This document shows, one piece after another, positions 1-10,300 of a stretch of 58,970 bases of DNA. The DNA comes from Anaerolineales bacterium UBA5797 (lineage in GTDB: Bacteria; Chloroflexota; Anaerolineae; Anaerolineales; Villigracilaceae). The DNA lies in NCBI GenBank assembly GCA_002418205.1, contig DIDP01000082.1, forward strand, positions 1-58,970. Reading direction: 5' to 3'. Each line of letters opens with the position of its first letter. Position 1 is the first letter of the stretch. Under the pieces are notes generated by a model. It was not told where the DNA came from. It worked only from the letters and a program-made list of their open reading frames with translations, and ran no database searches. Position numbers and translations under genes: made by a program.

Positions 1-623
1 TCCCCCGTTCCGGGGACTTCAGGCGAAAACGTCAACGGTTGGGGCAGGTCAGCCTGTTCCTCTTTGATTTGCAGCGGCACCACCGGATGATTGAAGATGA
101 CTGTAATGTTCGTGTCGGGGTCGATCTCCTCCGAGCGGTCCACAGGGAAGACCTGACCTACGGACAGCAGATCAATGGTCGTGAAGCTGACGCGAATCTC
201 CTCGCGCAGGGATTCCCCGTCACGCGCAGTGGCAGATGTGGAGAAGGCGGCTTTATAGATGGAGGAAGGTTCCAACGGGGAGTCCGGGGTGAAGGAAAAG
301 GTCGCGGCGTTCGACCAGGCTTTTTTACCGGAAACAGGCTCGTTATTCGGGTCCAGAAGCGTGAACGCATCCGCCGTATTAGTCGGGTCCATGTCGCGGT
401 CGAATGTAAACTTGATGGTGGGAGAAAGCTCCAGCCGCTGACCTTCCGGCGGGTCCTGGTCCACGAGATACGGTCCCACCTTCCCGGCTTCAAGAACCAG
501 TTCGGGGGTGGGTTCGCGGGTGGGCACTATCACGGGGACAGGTGTCACAGGTCCACATTGTGTCAGGATCAGGGCGAAAATATTGACCGCAGCAAGCCAA
601 AAAAGACGGGGTCGATTTAACAT
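1..623 (-). CDS. Exported Ig-like lipoprotein, N-terminal part (possible alpha-2-macroglobulin family)
   Basis: An open frame on the minus strand starts with ATG at 623..621 behind a GGAGGA ribosome site and runs off the window start, giving about 207 residues. The N-terminus is a short basic stretch, a hydrophobic segment and a Cys at residue 23 (ILTQC), followed by a Pro/Thr-rich linker, which indicates a lipoprotein, although the Gln before the Cys is atypical. After it comes an Ig-like module (SPTIKFTFDRDMDPTNT, then a second unit with ITVIFNHPVVP) of the kind that opens bacterial alpha-2-macroglobulins and SbsA-like surface proteins. The macroglobulin assignment is a guess from architecture; the thioester region is outside the window. 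It is divergent from the polymerase gene at 754. Confidence 0.72.
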   Translation of the reverse strand, partial: MLNRPRLFWLAAVNIFALILTQCGPVTPVPVIVPTREPTPELVLEAGKVGPYLVDQDPPEGQRLELSPTIKFTFDRDMDPTNTADAFTLLDPNNEPVSGKKAWSNAATFSFTPDSPLEPSSIYKAAFSTSATARDGESLREEIRVSFTTIDLLSVGQVFPVDRSEEIDPDTNITVIFNHPVVPLQIKEEQADLPQPLTFSPEVPGTG

Positions 624-685
624 GCCAGCATCCTCCATGCAACCTTAGGACGGTCTGCACGTCGGTTTTTGTTCCTGGGTCTTGA

Positions 686-730
686 GTGTATTCTACATGT
701 ACATTACACAGTTGCAGGAACGTTTACAAT
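686..730 (+). promoter_or_regulatory. Palindromic operator candidate and -10 box upstream of the DnaE-type polymerase
   Basis: Positions 686-709 form a 24-bp imperfect palindrome (GTGTA at the left edge, TACAC at the right edge, TACATGTA in the centre; 10 of 12 positions are symmetric). A -10-like TACAAT lies at 725-730, so the palindrome covers the -35 region. Error-prone DnaE-type polymerases are often under SOS control, so a LexA-type repressor site is a reasonable guess. The sequence does not match the common GAAC-N4-GTTC box. Confidence 0.4.
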
Positions 731-753
731 ATGATTGTCAAGGATCAGACCCG

Positions 754-3700
754 ATGTTTGTTCATCTCACCACCCACTCCAATTACTCCCTGCAGGAAGG
801 CCTGGCAACTCCTGCTGAATTGGTGCAGGCGGCAACTGCCAACGGCATGCCTGCCATCGGCCTCACCGATCACAGGCTGCTGACCGGTACCATTGAGTTT
901 GTGGCTGCCTGCAGGCAGGCGGGGATCCAATCCATCATCGGTCTGGAGCTCGATCTGACAACAGGTCCAATCCATCTCCTGGCCACCAACCTGGACGGCT
1001 GGTCCAACCTGTGCCGGCTGAGCAGCACGCTTGCCCTGGGGGATCAACCCGAGGAACCCTGTTCCCTATATACGCTTGCAGAATATTCCAATGGATTGAT
1101 CGCCATAAGCGATCACCCACAACCACTTCGAGACATCTTTCAGACCCGACTCTATGTTTCGTTAAATGACCCTGCCAGGGCTGCCTCCCTCACGAAGACG
1201 GCAAATGAACTGGGATTGCCAACAGTAGTAACGCATCCAGTCTATTATCTCGATCCAGAGCAGGCCTCCTTGCAGCGAACCTTGACCGCCATTCGCCTGA
1301 ATCAAACAGTTGATCGTTTGCATCAAGAAATCATCGCACCGCTCGATTCTCATTTCATGAGTCGCCAGGTGATGCAAGAACGCTTCAAGGATCATCCCGA
1401 AGCACTGGCTGCCACACTGGAGATCGCCGAGCGCTGCAAGTTCGACCTGCCGATTGGCGAACCTCACATGCCCGTTGTTCCATTGCCAGGTGGACTGACT
1501 GCCGCAGAACATCTGCGAAACAAAGCCATGGCCGGTGCAAAACACATATATGGAGAGATCACACCGGCCATCCAGGGACGCCTCGATCACGAACTGAATG
1601 TCATTACAAGAATGGGCTTTGAACCGATCTTCCTGATCGTCGAAGACATCCTGAATTTTGCAAGGGAAACCGGGGTCCCGTTCTCATCGCGCGGTTCGGC
1701 TGCCTCATCGCTCGTGGCCCACTGTCTGGGGATCACCAGCCCGGACCCATTGCGCCTGAACCTGTACTTCGAACGGTTCCTCAATCCCGCGCGCCTCACT
1801 CCCCCGGACATCGATACCGATCTCTGCTCACGCAGAAGGGATACGGTCATCCAGCATGTCTTCGACACTTATGGCTCTGAGCGTGTGGCAATGGTGGGAA
1901 CGATCAACCGCTATCGGCCGCGTTCGGCCCTGGCGGATGTGGCAAAAGCCCATGGACTGGAACCGGCCAGGGTCCGGGAACTGGCCAACCAACTGCCGCA
2001 TTCGTTCTGGGCACGCTTTGAAGACTCTGAGGAAGGAGACGATCCTCCCTCACCTTTTGCAGAATTGCGGGAAGTGTACTCATCACAACCATACCAACAC
2101 ATCTTCGAGGATGCCGAAGCGATCCTGAAACTCCCGCGCCATCTCTCGATGCATCCGGGCGGCGTCATTGTCGCGCCCGGCAAACTCACTGACCTTGTGC
2201 CTGTCATGCGCTCAGGCGGCAAAGGTGTGATCATCACGCAGCTCGATCTGGAATCGGTCGAATCTCTCGGACTGGTGAAGATCGATCTGCTTGGCATCCG
2301 TGGCTTGACTGTCATTGGTGATGTGGCAGAGTTCATTCAGGAGAACCAGCCGGATCAATACTCCACTTCACTGGCAGTTTTGGATTCAGTTCCCTCTGAT
2401 GATCCAGCCACTTCAAACCGCATCGAGAACGGTGAAACCATCGGCTGTTTCCAGATCGAAAGTCCGGGGATGCGGGCGACATTGAAAGAGATCCACGCCC
2501 GCACTGAGGATGACATCATGGCGGCTTTGGCGCTCTATCGTCCGGGACCGTTGACCGGAGGACTCAAGGATTCTTTCGTGCGGCGTTTCAAGGGCGAGGA
2601 ACCGGTCAGGCACATCCACCCGGCGCTGGCGCCGTTGCTGGACGAGACCTTTGGCGTCATTTTGTATCAGGAGCAGGTCTTACGAATTGCCAATGAGCTG
2701 GCTGGCTTCAGTCTGGCGGAAGCCGATCTGTTACGCCGCGCCATGAGTCATTTCGATCCGGGCAGGAAGATGCAGGAACTGGAACGCAAGTTTGTCGCGG
2801 AGGCACAAGCCAAAAGCGGTGTGCCAGCCGAAACCGGTGAACGCATTTGGGAGATGATGGCAGCCTTTGCCGGCTATGGTTTCCCCAAGGCACATGCGGC
2901 TTCCTATGCCCAGATCGGCTGGCGTTCCGCCTGGTGCAAGGAACATTTTCCGGCTGAGTTCATGGCGGCAGTGCTTGCCAACCGGGGAGGCTATTACAGC
3001 CAGCGCGTGTATTTGAGTGAGGCACGCAGGATGGGGTTGAAGGTTCGTGCCCCACATGTTAATTATTCCTCCCATCATTTCTCCGTTCGCATGCTCGTGG
3101 ACTCTGATGACCGTGCGCTCTTCATGGGATTGGATCAGGTCAGGGAATTAACCCACCGCACGATCGGACGTATCATCCAAGGGACACCGTTCACTTCACT
3201 GGATGATTTTCTGTCACGCGTCGATCCAAGAGTCCAGGAGGCGGAAAATCTCGCCCGGGTTGGCGCATTGGAAGGATTTGGAAAGATCCCTGCCATCCTG
3301 AATCGATTGCAGAGCGGCGGCTGGCGGCAGAATCAAATGAGTCTGTTTTCCTGGACGGATACCAGCGAAGAAGATTGGACCCTGAAACAAAAAGTGGATG
3401 CACAGTTGGAAATTCTCAGTGCCAGCCTGGATGCTCATCCGTTGGAATTTGTGCAGGAGAAGATTACAGGAGCCATATCCACCATTGATGCTGTTGAAAG
3501 GATCGGTCAACGTGTGACCGTGGCCGGTGTGCGACAAACCTCCCGCCGCAGCCGCACATCCAAGGGTGAGATGATGATGTTTCTGACGCTGGAGGATCTC
3601 AATGGAACCCTGGATGTCATCCTGTTCCCGGATGTTTATAGAACGGCAAAGTCATTCATCAATTCCAATCTGCCAATGCTTATTACGGGCATGATGGAAA

Positions 3701-3759
3701 AGGATGCGGAACGAGAGGAACCTTTTTTGAGGGCGGATAGAGTCACTTTGGTGAGATAA
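754..3759 (+). CDS. dnaE: DNA polymerase III alpha subunit family (DnaE-type, possibly error-prone DnaE2/ImuC)
   Basis: 1001-aa C-family DNA polymerase. The ATG at 754 is chosen because an AAGGA site sits 8-10 bases upstream and the PHP domain begins at once; an in-frame start at 682 would add 24 unlikely residues and run over the palindrome. Domains: PHP (about 1-200, with LTDH), catalytic palm with PDIDTD near residue 350 and KIDLLG near 508 supplying the three metal-binding aspartates, thumb/fingers, helix-hairpin-helix region, and a C-terminal OB fold (about 905-1000). The HxH motif at the PHP start reads HLTTHS instead of HLHVHS, so one metal-binding His is lost and proofreading by PHP is doubtful. 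The length is shorter than a replicative DnaE (about 1150-1200 aa) and close to DnaE2. No imuA/imuB neighbour is visible. Confidence 0.93.
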   Translation: MFVHLTTHSNYSLQEGLATPAELVQAATANGMPAIGLTDHRLLTGTIEFVAACRQAGIQSIIGLELDLTTGPIHLLATNLDGWSNLCRLSSTLALGDQPEEPCSLYTLAEYSNGLIAISDHPQPLRDIFQTRLYVSLNDPARAASLTKTANELGLPTVVTHPVYYLDPEQASLQRTLTAIRLNQTVDRLHQEIIAPLDSHFMSRQVMQERFKDHPEALAATLEIAERCKFDLPIGEPHMPVVPLPGGLTAAEHLRNKAMAGAKHIYGEITPAIQGRLDHELNVITRMGFEPIFLIVEDILNFARETGVPFSSRGSAASSLVAHCLGITSPDPLRLNLYFERFLNPARLTPPDIDTDLCSRRRDTVIQHVFDTYGSERVAMVGTINRYRPRSALADVAKAHGLEPARVRELANQLPHSFWARFEDSEEGDDPPSPFAELREVYSSQPYQHIFEDAEAILKLPRHLSMHPGGVIVAPGKLTDLVPVMRSGGKGVIITQLDLESVESLGLVKIDLLGIRGLTVIGDVAEFIQENQPDQYSTSLAVLDSVPSDDPATSNRIENGETIGCFQIESPGMRATLKEIHARTEDDIMAALALYRPGPLTGGLKDSFVRRFKGEEPVRHIHPALAPLLDETFGVILYQEQVLRIANELAGFSLAEADLLRRAMSHFDPGRKMQELERKFVAEAQAKSGVPAETGERIWEMMAAFAGYGFPKAHAASYAQIGWRSAWCKEHFPAEFMAAVLANRGGYYSQRVYLSEARRMGLKVRAPHVNYSSHHFSVRMLVDSDDRALFMGLDQVRELTHRTIGRIIQGTPFTSLDDFLSRVDPRVQEAENLARVGALEGFGKIPAILNRLQSGGWRQNQMSLFSWTDTSEEDWTLKQKVDAQLEILSASLDAHPLEFVQEKITGAISTIDAVERIGQRVTVAGVRQTSRRSRTSKGEMMMFLTLEDLNGTLDVILFPDVYRTAKSFINSNLPMLITGMMEKDAEREEPFLRADRVTLVR

Positions 3760-3783
3760 AAAAGCCGACTATTCAACACTTTG

Positions 3784-3873
3784 GTATTCCAGAGTTAGAT
3801 TGAGAACTCAGCGGGTCAATATTTCAATATCTCGCTTGGTTGAGATAACCACTTTCAATCCAAAGCCGGCATA
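3784..3873 (-). pseudogene. C-terminal remnant of a paralogue of the 180-aa Tad-operon protein
   Basis: Read on the minus strand this stretch gives AGFGLKVVIS, DIEILTR, a stop in place of Trp, then VLNLTLEYQ. The C-terminus of the 180-aa protein at 15145-15687 reads AGFGLKVRYL, DIEMLTRWVLNPSLEYQ. The DNA at 15155-15243 aligns with it at roughly four of five bases with two compensating indels. No further coding match continues upstream, so this is a decayed fragment of about 30 codons left in the gap between the polymerase and the regulator. Confidence 0.72.
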
Positions 3874-3946
3874 ATTTATTTTGCTGGCAGGTCTTTTACA
3901 GACTCTTCCAATTGATCCCCTGACACACTCAGAACTTATTGGAGGT

Positions 3947-6900
3947 TCATGGCACATTTCCCAGGATGTCTTCCACCAACCCCTCGAGATTTTTTGCCTG
4001 TCCTCTATTTTGTGCAGCAGTGACTACTTGCGCAGGGAGTTCCAGTTCAATCTCAGCAACGAGTCTTGAAGCCTTGCCTTTTGTTTCGTATTCACTGGCA
4101 GGGTGATTAAGGACAAATTCAAACAATTCCAGAGCACGTATCTTTTCGTTTTGCCCACCTGCATACAACAACATGGCCAATCCAACGATAGATTCCATTG
4201 CTACCGGAAGCGCCCCAGTATCAATGCTTATCTTAAGAGCCTCCCGGAAATCCTGATCGGCAGACTTTGGCTCACCCAAAGCAAATTCAGCATTTCCAAG
4301 ACCGTTGAGGGCATACGCCATGCCCCATTGATCACCAATCTCCTGGAAGACATCCCTACTTTGCCTATGAAGTTGTGCTGCATTGGGATAATCCTCTCTC
4401 AAATAAGACAAAACACCGAAATGGTTGAGAGCAAGCCCCAAGCCAAATTTGTCGTTAATCTCCTGGCAAATCGCCATACCTTCGCTGACCAGTTGTTCAG
4501 CCTCACCAAACTCTCCCCGCGCAATACGAACACCCCAGCCAAACCATATCAGATTGTGAGCAATGCCTCTTCGATCGTTGGATGTTCTTAGACGAGCAAG
4601 ACTCTCCTCCTGTTTTAGTTTTGCCTCCGCATATTCTCCCAAGGCTAGAGCGGTGAAGCATAAACCGTTTAGAGAGAGAATCAAGGTAAGACCATCGCCG
4701 ACCTCTCTGCTAATCACTTGACTCTCTTGAAAGAATTTCCTGGAGTCCAGAAACCTGCCAAGGTACAAATTGACGATGCCCAATTGCAGGAAACAAAACC
4801 CTTTTTCCCTCCTGGCATCAAGAGCACTCTCGGGGAACAGATCCAGGACTTGATCTAAGATCTCACCACTTTGCTTATATCGACCTTGATGCCAATAAAA
4901 CCAACCCAATCGTGACAGAGCCATTCCCAAAATGACCCGTTCAAATCCCATTTCAGAGAATTCATACCCTGCAAGGATTTCCCGAAACCGGGTGGCAGCA
5001 CTTCCAAAGGTATCTTCTCCCTCCTGATACCAACCACGCAATTCGTAGAAAGCCCATAATCCTTCAATGGCTTTCCCGACTTCTTCTGCTCTTCTCCGAT
5101 CCACAGCCCAGCGCCAGGCTGTTCTAATGTTGTCTATTTCAGTATTGATCTCCTGAAGTGCAGTAACTTGTTTCCCGCCCTTTAGTTGATTTTCCCGGTC
5201 ATGAAGGAACAATACAAAATAGCTAGAGTGGAGATTTCGAGCCTCTTCCAATTCTTGAGGGACAACGCCTAGTCTTTTCTCAGCATATTGCCTCATAAGC
5301 TCATGCACCTCGAAGCGTCCAGACGAGTTCCGATGGAGAAAGGACTTATCCACCAATGATGAAAGTATGGGAAGAGAAGCGCCAGCAACCTCTTCCGCGG
5401 CTTCCCTTCGGAAGCCGCCACGGAATACTGATAGTCTCTTAAAGACGTTTCTTTCCTCGGTTGATAAGGATCGCCACGAATGCTCGAAGACCGCCAGCAT
5501 GCTATGGTGTCGCTCAGACATTTCATGCTGTGGAGATGATAGAAATCCAAGATTGTGTTCGATCTCCTCTACGATTCTTTGACAGGAAACGCTGCGTACC
5601 CAGGAGGCGGCCAATTCAATTCCCAGCGGCATTCCCTCCACCAACTGGCATATGCGAATCACAGCGGGTGCATCAGTATCTGAAAGTGGAAATTTCGATT
5701 GAACATGCTGGGCACGCTCCACAAATAACTGCACGGCAGGATAGGTCTCTGCCCTTTCCCAAACAATCTTTTCTCCCTGCACGGGGTCGGTTGAAGGTTT
5801 TGGAAATTGAAGTCCTTCAACTTCCAACAGCCATTCCTGCTGTATGTTCAACCGTTCGCGGGATGTAAGCATAAGCTTCACTTCGGGGGCATTGGCTAGA
5901 ATTGCTGTCAGTAATTGTTTCCCACCTTCGATGAGATGTTCGAAGTTATCCAGCACAAGGAGCACTTCCTTATCCCGCAGGCACTTAATTAATTGCTCCT
6001 TTGGTTCTGCGGGTCCCTGCAAAGCCAACTGTATGGCTTCTGCAATTCCGGAGGCAAGCAAATCTGGTGTGTATACAGAAGCAAGTTGAACGAGGTAGAT
6101 ACCTTCGAAAAACAAGCCTTCATGGGCAGCATTTGCCGCTGCCTGAAGTGCGAGCCGGGATTTTCCGATACCTCCTGGTCCAATCAAAGTTATCAACCGG
6201 CAGGCAGGGTTTCTTAGCAGGTTGGCGATGTTATTTAGTTCACTTTCCCTGCCAATGATCCGATCATGACGGACTGTAAGATTATGGTTATGTGGTTGTA
6301 ATCTGAGGACTTGGATTCGTTCGAACAAGGCAGTTGTCTCTGGAGAAGGTTCAACGCCCAACTCTTTCTTCAGGGCACGGCAACAATTTTGATATTGTGC
6401 CAAAGCAGCTTCAAACTGCCCGTTTCGCGCCAACGCGAGCATCAAGCGTTGATGAACATCCTCCTGCAAGGTATCTATGGCAAGCAGACGGTGAAACACT
6501 TCGATGCTGGCAGCCCAGTCAGCACGAGCCATGTAGTGATTTGCTAATTTCTCGAGCGCACGAGAAAAAATTAATCGCAGGTGTTCGCGTTGCTCCAGTA
6601 ACCACATCTCAAACTCAGGAGCAGTGTTTATGTACAACCCTTCCAGAAATTCTCCGCGATATAGGTTCAATGCCGACCGCAAACTGGCAAATTGCTCTTC
6701 TGATGTATTGAGCCCGGAATTGAATGCCTCGACATCCAGCCGATAGGGCTGGTCCCGGTTGAAAGTGACAGTCAGGCGTGTGACAATAAGGCTGCCTGGC
6801 AGTAGTTTTTGCAGATTATAGAGCGCCATGCGAAGGTTGGCTTTTGCCCGTTCTTCCGGCATCTCCCCCCATAACAGCCCGGCCAGGTGTTCTCGCGCCT

Positions 6901-7021
6901 GAGGACCGTCACGCATTGCCAGATAACAGAGCAATGCCAAAGCTTTGGTGGATACGAAGTGCCCCGCTGGCTCTCCCGTCTGCTCAACCTTTAACGGTCC
7001 GAGAAAGGAGAGTTTTAACAT
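3947..7021 (-). CDS. BTAD-STAND ATPase-TPR transcriptional regulator (AfsR/SARP-like)
   Basis: 1024-aa regulator. Domain order: N-terminal winged-helix output plus BTAD (residues 1 to about 236, ending KKELGVEPSPETTALFERI), STAND/NB-ARC ATPase with Walker A GPGGIGKS near 281-289 and Walker B LLVLDNFEH, then about ten TPR-like helical repeats to the C-terminus. The ATG at 7021 is preferred over an in-frame GTG at 7054 because MLKLSFLGPLKV is the usual first strand of this family. Such proteins bind ATP, oligomerise on a signal and activate nearby genes. It is divergent from the peptidase gene at 7357, which makes that cluster its most likely target (inference). Confidence 0.88.
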   Translation of the reverse strand: MLKLSFLGPLKVEQTGEPAGHFVSTKALALLCYLAMRDGPQAREHLAGLLWGEMPEERAKANLRMALYNLQKLLPGSLIVTRLTVTFNRDQPYRLDVEAFNSGLNTSEEQFASLRSALNLYRGEFLEGLYINTAPEFEMWLLEQREHLRLIFSRALEKLANHYMARADWAASIEVFHRLLAIDTLQEDVHQRLMLALARNGQFEAALAQYQNCCRALKKELGVEPSPETTALFERIQVLRLQPHNHNLTVRHDRIIGRESELNNIANLLRNPACRLITLIGPGGIGKSRLALQAAANAAHEGLFFEGIYLVQLASVYTPDLLASGIAEAIQLALQGPAEPKEQLIKCLRDKEVLLVLDNFEHLIEGGKQLLTAILANAPEVKLMLTSRERLNIQQEWLLEVEGLQFPKPSTDPVQGEKIVWERAETYPAVQLFVERAQHVQSKFPLSDTDAPAVIRICQLVEGMPLGIELAASWVRSVSCQRIVEEIEHNLGFLSSPQHEMSERHHSMLAVFEHSWRSLSTEERNVFKRLSVFRGGFRREAAEEVAGASLPILSSLVDKSFLHRNSSGRFEVHELMRQYAEKRLGVVPQELEEARNLHSSYFVLFLHDRENQLKGGKQVTALQEINTEIDNIRTAWRWAVDRRRAEEVGKAIEGLWAFYELRGWYQEGEDTFGSAATRFREILAGYEFSEMGFERVILGMALSRLGWFYWHQGRYKQSGEILDQVLDLFPESALDARREKGFCFLQLGIVNLYLGRFLDSRKFFQESQVISREVGDGLTLILSLNGLCFTALALGEYAEAKLKQEESLARLRTSNDRRGIAHNLIWFGWGVRIARGEFGEAEQLVSEGMAICQEINDKFGLGLALNHFGVLSYLREDYPNAAQLHRQSRDVFQEIGDQWGMAYALNGLGNAEFALGEPKSADQDFREALKISIDTGALPVAMESIVGLAMLLYAGGQNEKIRALELFEFVLNHPASEYETKGKASRLVAEIELELPAQVVTAAQNRGQAKNLEGLVEDILGNVP

Positions 7022-7356
7022 CTTGCTTATCCAATTGACGGTGAATTGACGCACGGATTATACCATTGGAAAATGGTGGCTTGTCCTTGGCTCTGACAAG
7101 CGATAGGCCTGTAGCTAATATTAACAATTATCCTGCCCGACATCGCCGCATCCTTGCCATTACACACCTTTATCCTGCGGTGCCCGATCGAGCATGACAC
7201 GAAAACCAAAAATTGTTCATCGCGATTTAGTCCTCACGTTGTGGGTCACTTTTTATGGGGGGTGAATTTAAACTACCTTGACCGGAAGAGTGGCCACCTA
7301 TTCAGAATACAAAAAAGTGTCTCTGTAGTCAGATGAATTCGCTAAAGGAGGAACCT
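7022..7356. other. Divergent intergenic region between regulator and peptidase cluster
   Basis: 335 bases without a credible gene. TTGACC at about 7279 followed after 15 bases by TATTCA is a weak plus-strand promoter candidate, and the consensus-like ribosome site AAAGGAGG at 7344-7351 serves the peptidase. No clear palindrome or terminator was seen. Confidence 0.5.
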
Positions 7357-10300
7357 ATGGCCAGGCGTTCTTCTTCCTCAAACCATAATGACGATGATGC
7401 AACACGTGATCGCAAAACTCCTTCTGCATCCAAGGCTAGGTCCAAGACTGTACGTCAGCCTCTGCGCCCTGGTCGCTTGATTGAGTTTCTTAAGCTACAA
7501 AAGCAAACTGAATTTGTGGTAAATATTGGCAGCTCACCGATTCGCGTTTCTCTTAAGAATATCAAACCAAATAAATTAGCAACAAAACTTGCGACACGTG
7601 GAATCCTCGCGCCTGAGGTGATGGCGGAACGCGCGATGCTTGGGGTTGATTTTTCCAAGGAAGCAAAAGTTTTGGGTCTTAACGTAAATCAAGTTGCAGC
7701 ACTGTATCAGGCATCGCTGGAACGACTTGATCCAATCGTGCGAATGGATATTGAACGGGCAGTTGCACATCCAAAGGGACTGGGGCAAATCGATCCGCGG
7801 GATCCCGACTATCCACTCCTTCGGAAATTGCTAAAAATAGATCAAATTCGGATTGTCGATTTAAAGGAATTATTAAAATGGAGGGAAAGCCCATGGGGAC
7901 GCATCTTCTTGTATCTCGGCCCGACCGATTCTGTGGATTTGCGTCCCACGCTCGGACCGGCACGGGACCAGCAAGCACGTGGGACATGCACGGCATTTGG
8001 TTCGACCGCGGTAATGGAATCACTTGAATACATGACGGACCGGCGTTCAGGAACACGCGATTTATCTGAAGAGTTAATGTTTTGGTATTCGAAAGGAGGA
8101 CAACTCTACACGGCCGGTGGATACGATTGTGGCGCGGCACTTCGCCATTATACAGAATATGGTTCCTGTGAGGAGACTTACTTCCCCTATTGGGGTACGG
8201 AGATCTATTCGAATCATGCACAGGTGCCGGCGTCGGATATTGCTATGGATCGAGCACACTATTTTACTTCCGATCAGGTGGCAGGACTCCCAATTACAGG
8301 GAATGCAAGCGATATCAGTGCAGTCAAGGATGTCATCCGCTCGGGTCGTTGTGTGACCTTTAGCAGCGACGCCGAGGCAGATACTTGGAATACTGGGACA
8401 GGCATTATCACATTTCCAGATCCACTCGATTCGAGAGGACGGGGTGGCAGCCACTGTACAACAATCATAGGTTTTATTGACCGCAACGATCTTCCTGGAG
8501 TGAATGAGGGCGGGTATTTTATCGTTCGTAATAGCTGGGGTGGCGCGGGCTCCACAAGCAATATGATGGGACCCGAATACGGTGGACATTTGTTGATGCC
8601 ATATGGCTGGTATCGCCGCTACGTTTCCTCGGCTTACACATTGGTTGATCAAGATCATTTGCTTACTCAGGGGCGTCGCTGGATCGCTGAATATTTTCCA
8701 AATCGGTCTTTGCAGGGAGTGGGGATATCTGGATTAACCATGCCCCCGTTTTTTAATACCCATGGAACGATTCTGGAGGGGGAGGTGGATCAGATTGATT
8801 TTGATTGGGGAAACGATGGTCCTTTCCGTCTCGTATCGACTTTCCCAGGATTCCCCACCTTAAATCTTGGACCAAGCGATAATTTTTCGGCGCGGTATAC
8901 ACAGATACGCCGCTTTCGTCCTGGCTGGTACCGATTCAAATTACGGGGTGATGATGGAGTGCGTCTTTGGGTGGATGATCAGCTGGTCATCAACCAGTGG
9001 AGGGATCAAGCAACGACACAATATACAGAGGAGTATTATTTGACCGGTGGTGACCATATCTTGCGAGTCGAATATTATGAACATACAGGTCTGGCGCGGG
9101 TTCGCCTGCAAATCGAACCGATCATGTTTCACTACGAGCTGTTTGCAAGTAATGACCTGTCCGGGACGGTCTACAGAACCTTTGACGACACATCAACCGA
9201 ATTGGAATGGCGGCATGCCCCGCCGGTTCGTACCGGAACTTCTAATGGCGAGTTTTCCCTTCGCGCAGCCGGACGAAAATATTTCGCAGCAGGTACTTAT
9301 CGCTTCCATGCCTTGCACACCGGTGGTTGTCGTATCTGGATCGGGAAGACGCTTGTGCTGGATGATTGGGATGGTCTGAATCCTACCGGAAACCCGGTTT
9401 CACTGACGGGTGGAAACAAGAATGTAAGTGTCGAGTTCAGGAATCTGGCCAGATTACCCGCCGCCGGAGAAAAAGGTTATTATCGTGCCGCGCTAAGTTT
9501 CGGTTGGTCAGATGAGGGGTGGCAGACATCGATCCATTACGATCCCAAACGCAAGGCTATTCACGATTCTAATTATCCACACATTGACAGTCTATATGAA
9601 GCCTTCCGTACCGAAAGCCTGTCAGGCGCAGCGGTATTTGAATATCGCTACCCTGCGACAAACAACATAGCAAATCAGTATTTTGCCCAGGATGGTTTGC
9701 CGCTGATATTACAATTCTCAAATCTTGACAAGTTTAAGACTGGGATTCCGGGCTCAGGTGCAATCCCAAATGATTGGCTCAGTGCGCACATCCGGCGCAG
9801 GGTGTTCATAAATGAAGCCGGAAATTACATTTTCAGGTTAAGCACCGATGATGGCTACCGCTTAATAGTGGACGGCAAACAAATCCTGCAAGATCATCAT
9901 ATCCGCGGCAGTGATCCGTTCAACGTGGAATTAAACCTCGAGCGGGGGATACATGAAATTGCAATCGAATATGCCAATACAAAATGGGGTGGGTCAGTAT
10001 ACTTCAAGATGGAACGCGCAGCGTGGCAGGTGAACTACTACAGCGGAACAAATTTCGAGACATTGCGCAGTACACAGAATATTGATAGAGTGGACAAGAT
10101 CATCGAATCCCGACCTGCATCCGTGGGCAGTTCGAATTACTCCCTGCGTGCACGGCGAACCATGTGGCTGCCATTGGGACGTTATCGGGTTCAGGTCCGC
10201 TCAGATGACGGGGTTCGACTGAAAATCGCCGGATTGAATCTAATCGATTCGTGGACCAATCAATCTCCAACCAGTTACTGGAATTATTTCGAACATCGTG

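Noticed and set aside
39..620. 193-aa plus-strand frame at the window start
   Set aside because: Antisense to the lipoprotein reading, which has a ribosome site, signal sequence and Ig-like motif.
682..753. Upstream extension of the DnaE-type gene (24 residues)
   Set aside because: It would place coding sequence over the palindrome and -10 box, and the ribosome site and PHP start support ATG 754.
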